Assembly (NCBI RefSeq): GCF_005887095.1
Contig: NZ_PNCI01000052.1
Coordinates: 1-50,487 of the forward strand
DNA length: 50,487 nucleotides
Source of the DNA: Pseudoalteromonas rubra
GTDB lineage: Bacteria > Pseudomonadota > Gammaproteobacteria > Enterobacterales > Alteromonadaceae
Direction of reading: 5' to 3'
A program made the position numbers and the translations under genes. A model generated the notes under the pieces. It had not been told where the DNA came from. It ran no database searches and saw nothing but the letters and a program-made list of their open reading frames with translations. Below are positions 9,901-16,316 of this stretch, in pieces; positions within the stretch are counted from its first letter, which is position 1, and each line of letters starts with the position of its first letter.

Positions 9901-10433
9901 CAGCCATGGCCGGCATTAATTATGGTAGCTATAACTATGATGCCAGTACTGGAAAAACTACCCTCACCTTCGAGCTTAACCAGCTTGCAGACAGCGACAC
10001 TATGTTTGCAATGTTCCTCAACGGTGATGTGATCCAGTGGAAAGATGGTAACGACCTGGGCATAGTCCAGCGTGTTAAACCTATGTCTGGTCAGCCCATG
10101 TTCGATAGCCATACATTGATGTACGAGCGTTTTGCGCTGATCAACGGCGCACAAACCATGTACGTTGAGCTACATTCTACCAATTCACTGGCTGAGATAG
10201 TCACAGACGGGCAAACCCGTGCCTACACCTGGTCTGTTAATCAGGGTCAGCTTATGCTGATGGCCAATACCCCATCTGCGGGACTCAGCGCTGAAGGGTA
10301 TGTAATTTCACCGAGTTCAACGCTCGACGATGGCTGGAAAGTCTCTGTTCTGAAGATGATGGAGCCTGACCCTGCTACGGGGAATGACGCCGTCGACTCA
10401 TATATGCGCTTTGATGCGGATATGCGCAGATAG
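6936..10433 (+). CDS. Large PKD-containing lipoprotein, function unknown
   Basis: Seen: 1165 residues starting with a lipoprotein signal (MKSLKLLLAVFCLTALIAGC; lipobox Cys at residue 20), a low-complexity Pro/Asn linker (SPNPNPNPNPNP), and a PKD/Ig-like domain at about 45-135 (NQAPSVSITG, SDGDIASYSWSI, VTVTDNDGATA). A carboxypeptidase-regulatory-like domain (VVTDAPIANAALTVY) follows. The rest is a long beta-rich region with recurring lipocalin-like strand sets such as LTGAWYDPNEPDFVVV and LVGAFVEYPLNQGRIW, each followed by a D.STG turn, which suggests degenerate tandem modules. The start at 6936 was chosen because the lipobox signal begins there and AGG lies upstream; the ORF extends in frame to 6810 without homology-like sequence. 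It is probably anchored to a cell-envelope membrane. No enzymatic motif was recognised. Confidence 0.85.
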   Translation: MKSLKLLLAVFCLTALIAGCGGSSDSGPSPSPNPNPNPNPTTNQAPSVSITGDSEALEQTAVSLKANATDSDGDIASYSWSITSGPTATLNNSTTSDVSFTAPEVTQDTPMVLSVTVTDNDGATATTTKNFTVKRLVRSVTLTGVVTDAPIANAALTVYVGDESFPTTAGNDGTYTIQLDVDDSAVNRLIRIKANGGPDQENVEFYSQLESFESVTEQAGGDGVVNSTENFGVNITNVTTAEYALVTNAVGGIPQTTSELNNALVGVDANEKLTLSALIKLVIDGSGDKKFSLPQGVSNTFQLVSSQAATTELTNTINDDDPTLIDKTKEEIKNDDKLVDNGEGSIAGSYFIGSTRYFRSHFTELTLNEDGTGTFTDHTTGTITWSQATNGAVSIVFGDGIFSPRHSCKNSEGMNFSCYSRYKTASFSIYDDNSFAKAISLTAVRDEIKADDDTVLNADVSDTEDFTLVVRGNTISPTTAQMQGVWHFDQMYYLMGGETGNEYYQPQTSQMMFNQDGSGKSTLPDGTERDFSWQISDNNLVVMLAKTDTMEAQTLTYWLLKSLQNGFQFWAITNDAVATTPDKMASMTHRRRTGIMMPEQEITLNDSMVLGRLTSYFGANLLQDRFFFDNYINGTSFNGLVDQTSVWELDGRRLSINNYYDSMANKFVYQCPEGADPQVCRLNSSNIYDVIAIDGDSWYIRNQLTIINSSDPGSTYLLKYAKSNSVLTSFEYAWLQYRQFILLNSNSEIEYKYYIHETNDMDMTKRVIRDDNFSEVGTFSVKSGKLHSDISGSVTVSDLKGFDRDYIKVCNYPLDTNCDQGEESTYYLNSQAANKASMITPPVPTYSTDMLTGAWYDPNEPDFVVVIRDGKWVHMELKSDDAPDATAGLEVGYANWDESTGEFTVDMVFDANGSYGFDSKLKHIITIDGNTLTIDVEGEPSFTLTRLADANNPLVGAFVEYPLNQGRIWITAFMPGNKFFEADFESEDPAMAGINYGSYNYDASTGKTTLTFELNQLADSDTMFAMFLNGDVIQWKDGNDLGIVQRVKPMSGQPMFDSHTLMYERFALINGAQTMYVELHSTNSLAEIVTDGQTRAYTWSVNQGQLMLMANTPSAGLSAEGYVISPSSTLDDGWKVSVLKMMEPDPATGNDAVDSYMRFDADMRR

Positions 10434-10444
10434 CTTGACCTTAC

Positions 10445-10476
10445 TGCGACCCTGTCACCGGCAGGGTCGCATTTAT
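10445..10476 (+). terminator. Hairpin terminator after lipoprotein gene
   Basis: A perfect 10-bp stem TGCGACCCTG/CAGGGTCGCA (10445-10454 with 10462-10471) has a 7-base loop and is followed by ATTTATA. It begins 11 bases after the stop codon. The T-tract is weak, so termination efficiency is uncertain. Confidence 0.65.
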
Positions 10477-10533
10477 ACCCATTTTACTTATTACCCATCC
10501 ACCTGATGACGCATCAAATTGCTGATGGATCAG

Positions 10534-11910
10534 CTAAGCGCCCTTTACTAATCTGGCGAGCTCCGAAATTGCCAGCTCGACATCCGCCTGCTCAGTACGC
10601 CAGTTACTGAAAGCACAGCGGATCGCGGCCCTGCCCTGCCAAACCCCGGGTGTCATAAAGACCTGACCTGCCTCATTTAATTGCGCCAGTAATGACGGTG
10701 TATCATGCTTATTTGAAGCACTTGCAGAAAACAGCACAACATTAAGGTTGCATGGCTTAAGTAGCTCATACTCTGACGATGCAGCAATCCAATTGGCCAG
10801 CGCACTGGCTTGCGCGATATTACGTTGGATCTGCGTTTTTATGCCTTGCTTGCCATAAGCAAGTAATGTAGCCCAGACAGGCAATGCTCGAAACCGCCTG
10901 GAATTTTCGATACCCAGAGACATAAAAGGTCGCACATTATCATCATTGGCCAGATAGGGCGCATCAACATTACAAGTCGCAAACAGGGTTTGTGGGTGAC
11001 GCGTAAGGAACACCCCGCAGTCGTACGGCACGTTTAACCATTTGTGGCAATCAAGCGTGATACTGTCTGCCAGCTCAATGCCCTGAGTTCTGCCAGCAGC
11101 GCCTGTTAAAAGACGCTCGAAGATGCCAAACGCCCCATCTACGTGCAACCAGGCCTGATGTTCACGGCATAGTTGCGCCACCGTGACTAAATCGTCAAAA
11201 TCTGTGCCGGTGACTGTGGCCGCACTGGCAATCACGACCTTTCCCTGACTTGTGCATTGGCGAAGCTTTAACGCGAGATCCTGAGTATCCATAGCTTCAG
11301 TATCACTTTGGAAAGCTACTTTCACCCAGCTATCCTGACCGAAACCAGCCAGCCCGAGCGCCTTGACCATACTGGCATGTGGCGTCGCTGAGAACACAGT
11401 GCAATCCAAGTCTTTACATCCCGCTTTTGCCACATCAATTCCCTGGCGACTTCCCGCATATTGTCGTGCCGTCATCGCCCCAAGCACGTTAGCAGCGGTG
11501 GCCCCTGTGGTCATCACCCCTTCGAATGCAACGGGTAGTTCAAATAGCGATACTAACCAGTCGATGGCCTGACGCTCAACATCACTTGCTATCGAATCAC
11601 CCCCTTTGGACACATTCTGATTGTATAGCGTGACCAGCCAGTCAGCATAAGTCGCCACAGGGTTTGCGCCTCCGGTAACAAACCCCCAGTAACGCCCTCC
11701 GTTACTGGCAGATAATTGAGGCGCGATTTCTGTGCTAAAAATTTGCCTGAACTCCTCAAATCCAGCAGGCTCATCGCTAAGCCCCCGGCGTTTCAGGCAG
11801 GCAACCGGATTACTTACCCGCCGTGTATCCAGTGACAGATTGAATGCCTGACATTCTAGCTCAAGTGCACCAAGCATCTGTGCAAATGTCGGTTGTGATA
11901 GTGACTGCAT
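10534..11910 (-). CDS. PLP-dependent group II decarboxylase
   Basis: Pyridoxal-5'-phosphate enzyme of the group II amino acid decarboxylase family (glutamate/aromatic/diaminobutyrate type), expected to be a cytosolic homodimer. Seen: 458 residues; GGRYWGFVTGG near the N-terminus; TTGATAANVLGA phosphate-binding loop; His178 in TPHASM (cofactor-ring stacking); Asp258 in HVDGAFG (pyridine N contact); and the Schiff-base lysine Lys290 in LDCHKWLNVPYDCG. The start is firm: AAGGAG lies five bases before the ATG. It is divergent from a MocR-type regulator 86 bp away, a common arrangement for regulators that sense PLP or an amino acid and control the adjacent PLP gene. The substrate cannot be deduced from sequence. 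Confidence 0.88.
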   Translation of the reverse strand: MQSLSQPTFAQMLGALELECQAFNLSLDTRRVSNPVACLKRRGLSDEPAGFEEFRQIFSTEIAPQLSASNGGRYWGFVTGGANPVATYADWLVTLYNQNVSKGGDSIASDVERQAIDWLVSLFELPVAFEGVMTTGATAANVLGAMTARQYAGSRQGIDVAKAGCKDLDCTVFSATPHASMVKALGLAGFGQDSWVKVAFQSDTEAMDTQDLALKLRQCTSQGKVVIASAATVTGTDFDDLVTVAQLCREHQAWLHVDGAFGIFERLLTGAAGRTQGIELADSITLDCHKWLNVPYDCGVFLTRHPQTLFATCNVDAPYLANDDNVRPFMSLGIENSRRFRALPVWATLLAYGKQGIKTQIQRNIAQASALANWIAASSEYELLKPCNLNVVLFSASASNKHDTPSLLAQLNEAGQVFMTPGVWQGRAAIRCAFSNWRTEQADVELAISELARLVKGA

Positions 11911-11996
11911 AATGACTCCTTTTGACTTTACCCCTAAACCTTAACGTGATAGAGAAAAGAGAACAGATACAAAAAATAGAACTTTTTAGATAACAG
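11911..11996. promoter_or_regulatory. Divergent decarboxylase/MocR control region
   Basis: This 86-bp AT-rich spacer must contain both promoters. Two AGAAC words at 11960-11964 and 11978-11982 are spaced 18 bp apart on the same strand, followed by AGATAAC at 11988-11994. Known MocR regulators often bind direct repeats, so this is a candidate operator for the adjacent regulator. No confident promoter hexamers were identified. Confidence 0.35.
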
Positions 11997-13427
11997 ATGG
12001 GTAGACAAGCAAAATACAAAGCCCTGGCCGGGCAATTCATCACCGCCATAGAAGCCGGTGAATATGAGTTCGATCAGCCTCTTCCGTCTTTGCGTCAGCT
12101 GAGTGCGTTGTATCAGGTAAGCATGACCACCGCACTTGCCTGCTACCGATACCTTGAATCTCTGGGTTATATCACGGCCGACCCAAAACGTGGTTTTTTC
12201 CCCTGCTTTAACCCACAACACGCCTCTGCTATTGAATATGCGCAGTTTAATGCCAAGGCGTGCACTTTGCCCAACCCCCCTCCCAGCCGGGCCAGATCAG
12301 GCTTTGCAACAGCACAACTTGACCCAACCCTGATAGACTCGCAACAACTACGTGCCTCGCTGGCGAGAACGATGCGAAGCGATCATACATTGTTCAACTA
12401 TGGCGACCCGCTGGGTGAGCAGCCGTTTCGGCAGGCATTATCAGAGCACCTAAAAACACAGGGGTTTGTGATACGTGCACAGGAGTTAGTCATCACTCAG
12501 GGCTGTCTGGATGCCGTTAAAACGGCGCTGGAACTCGTCACCAAAGAACAAGATATCGTTGCTGTGCCTTCTCCTTGTTATACAGGCTTGCTTGATATAC
12601 TCAGCGTGATGGGCAGACAAGTGCTTGAGATCCCAAGCAATCAGGATGGTATCGATCTGGTTCAGCTGGAACATGAGATGGCCCGGCATCAGGTTGCTGC
12701 CTGCCTGATCAGTGCTAATTTCCAAAACCCAACGGGTCACAGCCTGAGTACACAGCAAAAAGCAGCATTAGCGAACATGGCCAGTCAGTATCGCATTCCC
12801 ATCATTGAGGACGATGTATATCGCGAGCTGTGTCATACCGGCACCACCCCCTTACCTATCAAACACTTTGATCAGGATGGCTGGGTGGTCTGGTGCAGTA
12901 GTATCTCTAAAACGCTGGCGCCAGGGCTGCGCCTTGGCTGGTGTGCGCCCGGGCGTTTCCACCAGAAGTACAGCGACCTGATCCGCATTCGCTCTTTGGG
13001 GTGTAATCGTCCGCTCCAGCTGGCCCTGGCCGACTACATAAGTCGGGGTCATTATGCCCGGTACCTTAAAAAGCTCAATAACACACTTGCGTCACAATGC
13101 AATCAGTACATACAGCTACTAACCAGGCTATTACCTGATAAGGTGAGAGTGAATCGTCCACAGGGAGGGCTGGTACTTTGGTTAGAGCTGCCAGACATCA
13201 ATACCAAACAGCTGCAGAAGCAACTTAAAGAAGAACGAATATACATCCTGTGCGGTGATGCCTTTTCTACAACCACGCATTATCATAACTATATCCGCCT
13301 TAATTTTGGGCAATGCATCCATGCAGAAATAGAAACACAGCTTACAAAACTCGCGCAAACCGCCTCGAGTCTTCAGCGTCAGAAATCAGTCAAAAGCGAA
13401 TCTAAAACTGGTACAAAACTTGTATAA
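11997..13427 (+). CDS. MocR-type GntR/aminotransferase regulator
   Basis: Seen: 476 residues with a GntR winged-helix at residues 1-70 (AGQFITAIEAGEYEFDQPLPSLRQLS, YRYLESLGYI) joined to a fold-type I aminotransferase-like domain. The latter has Asn245 in NFQNPTGHSL, Asp273/Tyr275 in EDDVYREL, the PLP lysine Lys305 in SSISKTLAPGLRLGW, and a C-terminal Arg in YIRLNFGQ. Known: MocR proteins are transcription factors that use PLP or an aldimine as effector. Keeping all the PLP-site residues argues that it binds the cofactor. The start ATG has no strong ribosome site, but the protein begins immediately at the HTH. Divergence from the decarboxylase strongly suggests that gene is a target. Aminotransferase activity of its own is possible but less likely. 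Confidence 0.9.
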   Translation: MGRQAKYKALAGQFITAIEAGEYEFDQPLPSLRQLSALYQVSMTTALACYRYLESLGYITADPKRGFFPCFNPQHASAIEYAQFNAKACTLPNPPPSRARSGFATAQLDPTLIDSQQLRASLARTMRSDHTLFNYGDPLGEQPFRQALSEHLKTQGFVIRAQELVITQGCLDAVKTALELVTKEQDIVAVPSPCYTGLLDILSVMGRQVLEIPSNQDGIDLVQLEHEMARHQVAACLISANFQNPTGHSLSTQQKAALANMASQYRIPIIEDDVYRELCHTGTTPLPIKHFDQDGWVVWCSSISKTLAPGLRLGWCAPGRFHQKYSDLIRIRSLGCNRPLQLALADYISRGHYARYLKKLNNTLASQCNQYIQLLTRLLPDKVRVNRPQGGLVLWLELPDINTKQLQKQLKEERIYILCGDAFSTTTHYHNYIRLNFGQCIHAEIETQLTKLAQTASSLQRQKSVKSESKTGTKLV

Positions 13428-13461
13428 TTTTTAAACTACGAATTATGCGGTGATTACTATC

Positions 13462-14115
13462 ATGGATTTGACACAAGATGAGCTGGACTACATTCATCAG
13501 GTCGTTGAAACGTCCCAGTTTGATTTACTTCAGGCACATTCTAACTTATGTAATGAGCTCGAAGCGTTTACCAGTGACTTGTTAGAGGAGCTGGCTCAGC
13601 ATGAAGCGAGCTACGCTCAAGCCGAACGTCTGTTGGATACACATTTACGCGCCGCAAATATTCTTGAATTTCCCACTCAGCCTGTGCTCCAGTCACTCAA
13701 CCGTCCCCCAAGTAAATGGCACCCAGACCATCAAACTCTGTTGTCCATTATTGATGATTTACCCCATATCGTGGAAGGGCATGGCATGCCACGTAGCTGG
13801 CGGTTTACACCCTACCCATCAGTCAGGTTAATGCTGAAATTCCCGCGCGCCTCATTCCATGTGGACTCGTTGTCTCTGACAGGCGCGTGTATCACGACTT
13901 TTCCGCTGAATGCTTCAGCGTATCAAGACTTGTTTGCTGTGCAAGGAGCAGGCCTGATGCTGCCAAATGCGCAGTTCATTCGTGTTGACATAGCTTCTGT
14001 TGCCAGTCGCGGTGACTATCGACTGGCACTCAAGTTCGACCACTACACGGTCGCCAGCCCGACATTAAAGGTCTTTGTTGTCAGCAACTATGTACGACAA
14101 CATGGCTGGCAATAA
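13462..14115 (+). CDS. Conserved-looking hypothetical protein, 217 aa
   Basis: Not recognised. Seen: an acidic, helical N-terminal half (about residues 1-75, likely coiled coil: LCNELEAFTSDLLEELAQHE), then a mixed alpha/beta C-terminal half with RLMLKFPRASFHVDSLSLTG and DYRLALKFDHY, which read as beta-strands. There is no signal peptide or membrane segment, so it is probably cytosolic. The start at ATG 13462 is preferred because GGTGA lies eight bases upstream; an alternative in-frame GTG at 13450 lies inside that Shine-Dalgarno region. It starts 34 bp after the MocR stop on the same strand, so co-transcription is plausible. It ends 3 bases before the LysE gene stop on the other strand. Confidence 0.65.
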   Translation: MDLTQDELDYIHQVVETSQFDLLQAHSNLCNELEAFTSDLLEELAQHEASYAQAERLLDTHLRAANILEFPTQPVLQSLNRPPSKWHPDHQTLLSIIDDLPHIVEGHGMPRSWRFTPYPSVRLMLKFPRASFHVDSLSLTGACITTFPLNASAYQDLFAVQGAGLMLPNAQFIRVDIASVASRGDYRLALKFDHYTVASPTLKVFVVSNYVRQHGWQ

Positions 14116-14118
14116 GGG

Positions 14119-14739
14119 CTAGAAAGTCTGGTAAACAACTCGGACCGCAAGCAATAAAAATGCACAGCCAAGCAGCTTATCAATGATGGCCTGTTTCGCA
14201 GTCAGATCGAACCGCTCTCTGGCTGAGGCCGTAACAACAGACACAAAGAAATACCATAGCGCATCGATTACCAGAACCGTCATGCACATGATGACTGCCG
14301 TCTGTAATGTGAGCGCTTCCGGATCAATAAATTGAGAGAACAGCGCCAGGAAAAAAATGGCCAGCTTAGGGTTTAAAAAGGCAATGGCAAAGCCATCTTT
14401 TGCCGCTGCAAGGTAACTTTTTTGGTCATGCTCTTTAGCGACCTCAATCCCGCTGCTTTTACTATTGAGGATCTTATACCCCATATACGCAAGATACGCT
14501 GCTCCAGCATACACCAGCCCCTGATAAACCAAAGGAAACTGCTCAATTAAACTGGCCAGGCCAAGCAAAGACAGGCTCGCGTAGATCCCCACCCCGAAGC
14601 CGTGAGACAAGCTTGCCACTATCCCATGCTGGGCACTGTGATACAGACTATAACGCAACACAACCGCAAGACTTGGTCCGGGAGACATAGCCCCAACACA
14701 ACATATAACCGCCAGACTTAACCAGGCTGTTAATTCCAT
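14119..14739 (-). CDS. LysE/RhtB family amino acid exporter
   Basis: Inner-membrane exporter family known for efflux of lysine, threonine, homoserine and related amino acids. Seen: 206 residues, the usual family length; about six hydrophobic segments; the LysE signature GAMSPGPSLAVVLRYSL near residues 16-32; and FLNPKLAIFFLALF in the middle. The start at 14739 is chosen over the longer ORF start at 14814 because GGGGAAG precedes it at a proper distance and the first membrane helix begins at once. It is convergent with the 217-aa gene. The nearby decarboxylase and MocR regulator make an amino acid or amine homeostasis role plausible (inference). Confidence 0.92.
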   Translation of the reverse strand: MELTAWLSLAVICCVGAMSPGPSLAVVLRYSLYHSAQHGIVASLSHGFGVGIYASLSLLGLASLIEQFPLVYQGLVYAGAAYLAYMGYKILNSKSSGIEVAKEHDQKSYLAAAKDGFAIAFLNPKLAIFFLALFSQFIDPEALTLQTAVIMCMTVLVIDALWYFFVSVVTASARERFDLTAKQAIIDKLLGCAFLLLAVRVVYQTF

Positions 14740-14971
14740 CACACTTCCCCGCACAATAAAAAGCGCACATTCTAACCGAGGACAAAGAACGGGCCAACGT
14801 TTTAAGTTTTCCATGTATCAAAATCAATATCATCCCGGTCCATCCGTTCACTATGAGTCTTTGGCTATCACTCTCATAATTACTTGCAACATGAGGTCAA
14901 TCCACCCTACTGACGCTCCCTGACAAACCACCGTGTTTTACTGTCACTAACTTAAACAAGGAGACAAAAAC

Positions 14972-15289
14972 ATGAGTACTAACAGCATAGAAATCGCAAC
15001 ATTCAAATTGGCTAACGGCGTTACTGAAGCAGATTTTTTAAAGCAAAGTGAAGAGTTTATGGCGTATGTACAGAAGCAGCCAGGCCTTTTGTATCGCTCG
15101 GTGTCAAAGCATGCACCAAGCGGCATCTATACTGACATCGTGTACTGGAATACGCTCGAAGATGCCAAGCGCGTGCAAGAAGCCTTCAAGCACGAGCCGG
15201 TTTGTCAGCAGTTTGCCGCACTAATCGACAAAGATAGCTTGTCATTAACGCTGACTGAAGCGGTTGCACAAACCCCTTGCAGTGAGTAA
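14972..15289 (+). CDS. ABM-like small protein (ferredoxin-like fold)
   Basis: Seen: 105 residues beginning IEIATFKLANGVTEADFLKQ, then FMAYVQKQPGLLYRSV, IYTDIVYWNTLEDAKRVQEAF and a C-terminal helix. This pattern matches the antibiotic biosynthesis monooxygenase (ABM)/dimeric alpha-beta barrel superfamily. Known members include monooxygenases, haem-degrading enzymes and proteins of unknown role; no catalytic residues can be assigned here. The start is well supported by AAGGAG eight bases upstream. A strong hairpin follows the stop and separates it from the WYL regulator on the same strand, which may control it (inference). Confidence 0.75.
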   Translation: MSTNSIEIATFKLANGVTEADFLKQSEEFMAYVQKQPGLLYRSVSKHAPSGIYTDIVYWNTLEDAKRVQEAFKHEPVCQQFAALIDKDSLSLTLTEAVAQTPCSE

Positions 15290-15309
15290 CCTGACCAGGC
15301 TTTTCAATG

Positions 15310-15335
15310 CCGGGGCCTTGCCCCGGTTTGTCTTT
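15310..15335 (+). terminator. Rho-independent terminator after ABM gene
   Basis: CCGGGGC (15310-15316) and GCCCCGG (15320-15326) form a perfect GC-rich 7-bp stem with a 3-base loop, followed by TTTGTCTTT. It begins 20 bases after the ABM stop. The in-frame ATG at 15307 abuts this hairpin, which argues against that ATG as the start of the next gene. Confidence 0.8.
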
Positions 15336-15345
15336 GGAGATCACC

Positions 15346-16056
15346 TTGCACAAGTCTGAACGATTATTTCAGCTGGTTAATCTGCTTAAAAGCCGGCGTC
15401 TGGCCATTACCGCCAAGCAACTTGCCGAACGACTCAATGTGTCAGAACGCACCATCTACCGTGATATCCAGCACCTGCAAAGTTCTGGCGTCCCAATCGA
15501 AGGTGAAGCTGGTATTGGTTATCTGATAGCTCAGTGTGATTTGCCTCCCATGATGTTTACCGTTGCGGAGCTGCAATCCCTGCTGTTAGGTACACGCATG
15601 GCCAGTGCCTGGACAGATCCAGTCTTATCTGAACACGCCAGCAGTGCCATGGCTAAAATTGAGGCTGCACTGCCCGAACACCTTAAACAACAGATAGACG
15701 ACTTTCCCTACGTGGCAGCAAGCTTTGGCCACACAGAAGATCATCAAAGGTTTAGCAGTACACTCCGTGAAGCCGTCGTTCAGAAACGTCTGGTCAGGTT
15801 GCAGTATAAAGATGCAAAAGACGCTTTTAGTGAACGTGATATCGAGCCGCTTGGGCTGGTGTACTGGGGTGGCAAGTGGACCATTATTGGCCACTGCCTT
15901 TTACGCAATGATTATCGTGAATTTCGACTCGACCGGGTGTGCGATATTACTCTGCTCACTCAGCCTTTTGTGCTCACTGAGCACAAAAACATGCAGCACT
16001 ACATCGCGCTGGTGAAGGCGAAATATCAGGAACAAAGCGACGAAAGCTGTCCTTGA
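15346..16056 (+). CDS. YafY-type HTH/WYL transcriptional regulator
   Basis: Seen: a helix-turn-helix of the HTH_11 type at residues 1-60 (SERLFQLVNLLKSRRLAITAK, LNVSERTIYRDIQHLQSSGVPIEG), then a WYL domain from about residue 130 (KRLVRLQYKDA, EPLGLVYWGGKWTIIGHC, YREFRLDRV). Known: YafY/DeoR-like WYL proteins regulate nearby genes and may sense small ligands or nucleic acids. The start is most likely TTG at 15346, with GGAG seven bases before it, giving 236 residues with the HTH at the normal distance from the N-terminus. The longer ATG start at 15307 would add Pro/Gly-rich residues encoded by the upstream terminator. It is transcribed with the ABM gene in the same direction, but across a terminator. 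Confidence 0.88.
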   Translation: MHKSERLFQLVNLLKSRRLAITAKQLAERLNVSERTIYRDIQHLQSSGVPIEGEAGIGYLIAQCDLPPMMFTVAELQSLLLGTRMASAWTDPVLSEHASSAMAKIEAALPEHLKQQIDDFPYVAASFGHTEDHQRFSSTLREAVVQKRLVRLQYKDAKDAFSERDIEPLGLVYWGGKWTIIGHCLLRNDYREFRLDRVCDITLLTQPFVLTEHKNMQHYIALVKAKYQEQSDESCP

Positions 16057-16089
16057 AATCAGTCGTTGTATTAACGCTTATCGTCTATA

Positions 16090-16130
16090 TACACAGCTAT
16101 CTGGGCTCATCCGAGCTGTGTGCTTTTTTT
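16090..16130 (+). terminator. Rho-independent terminator after WYL gene
   Basis: ACACAGCT (16091-16098) pairs perfectly with AGCTGTGT (16114-16121), with a 15-base loop, followed by GC and a run of seven T residues (16124-16130). It lies 34 bases after the stop codon. Confidence 0.85.
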
Positions 16131-16229
16131 AGTCGATTGTTCTTATTTAATAAATTATCAATAATTCATTCTCAGCGGGTAAACCAGATCAAATAATTCG
16201 CCACACAAGCAACATTTATTAAACGCAAA

Positions 16230-16244
16230 TGAGAGTTGTTATCA
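16230..16244 (+). promoter_or_regulatory. Candidate Fur box for the TonB receptor
   Basis: TGAGAGTTGTTATCA matches the 7-1-7 Fur consensus (TGATAAT-N-ATTATCA) at 11 of 14 positions. It is flanked by AAA and TTT and lies 73-87 bases upstream of the receptor start. The right half overlaps TATCAT, which could serve as a -10 element, so bound Fur would block the promoter. Iron control fits the downstream gene type but is inferred. Confidence 0.55.
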
Positions 16245-16316
16245 TTTAAAATCACTGTTAGTATGCGCCCCCTCTGCAGTCCCGAAGCCGGGTTCCTTAG
16301 TTGTATGGAGTGTAAA

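Noticed and set aside
16236..16316. Longer N-terminus for the TonB receptor starting at 16236
   Set aside because: The start falls in the Fur-box-like site, lacks a ribosome site, and would place extra residues before a normal signal peptide.
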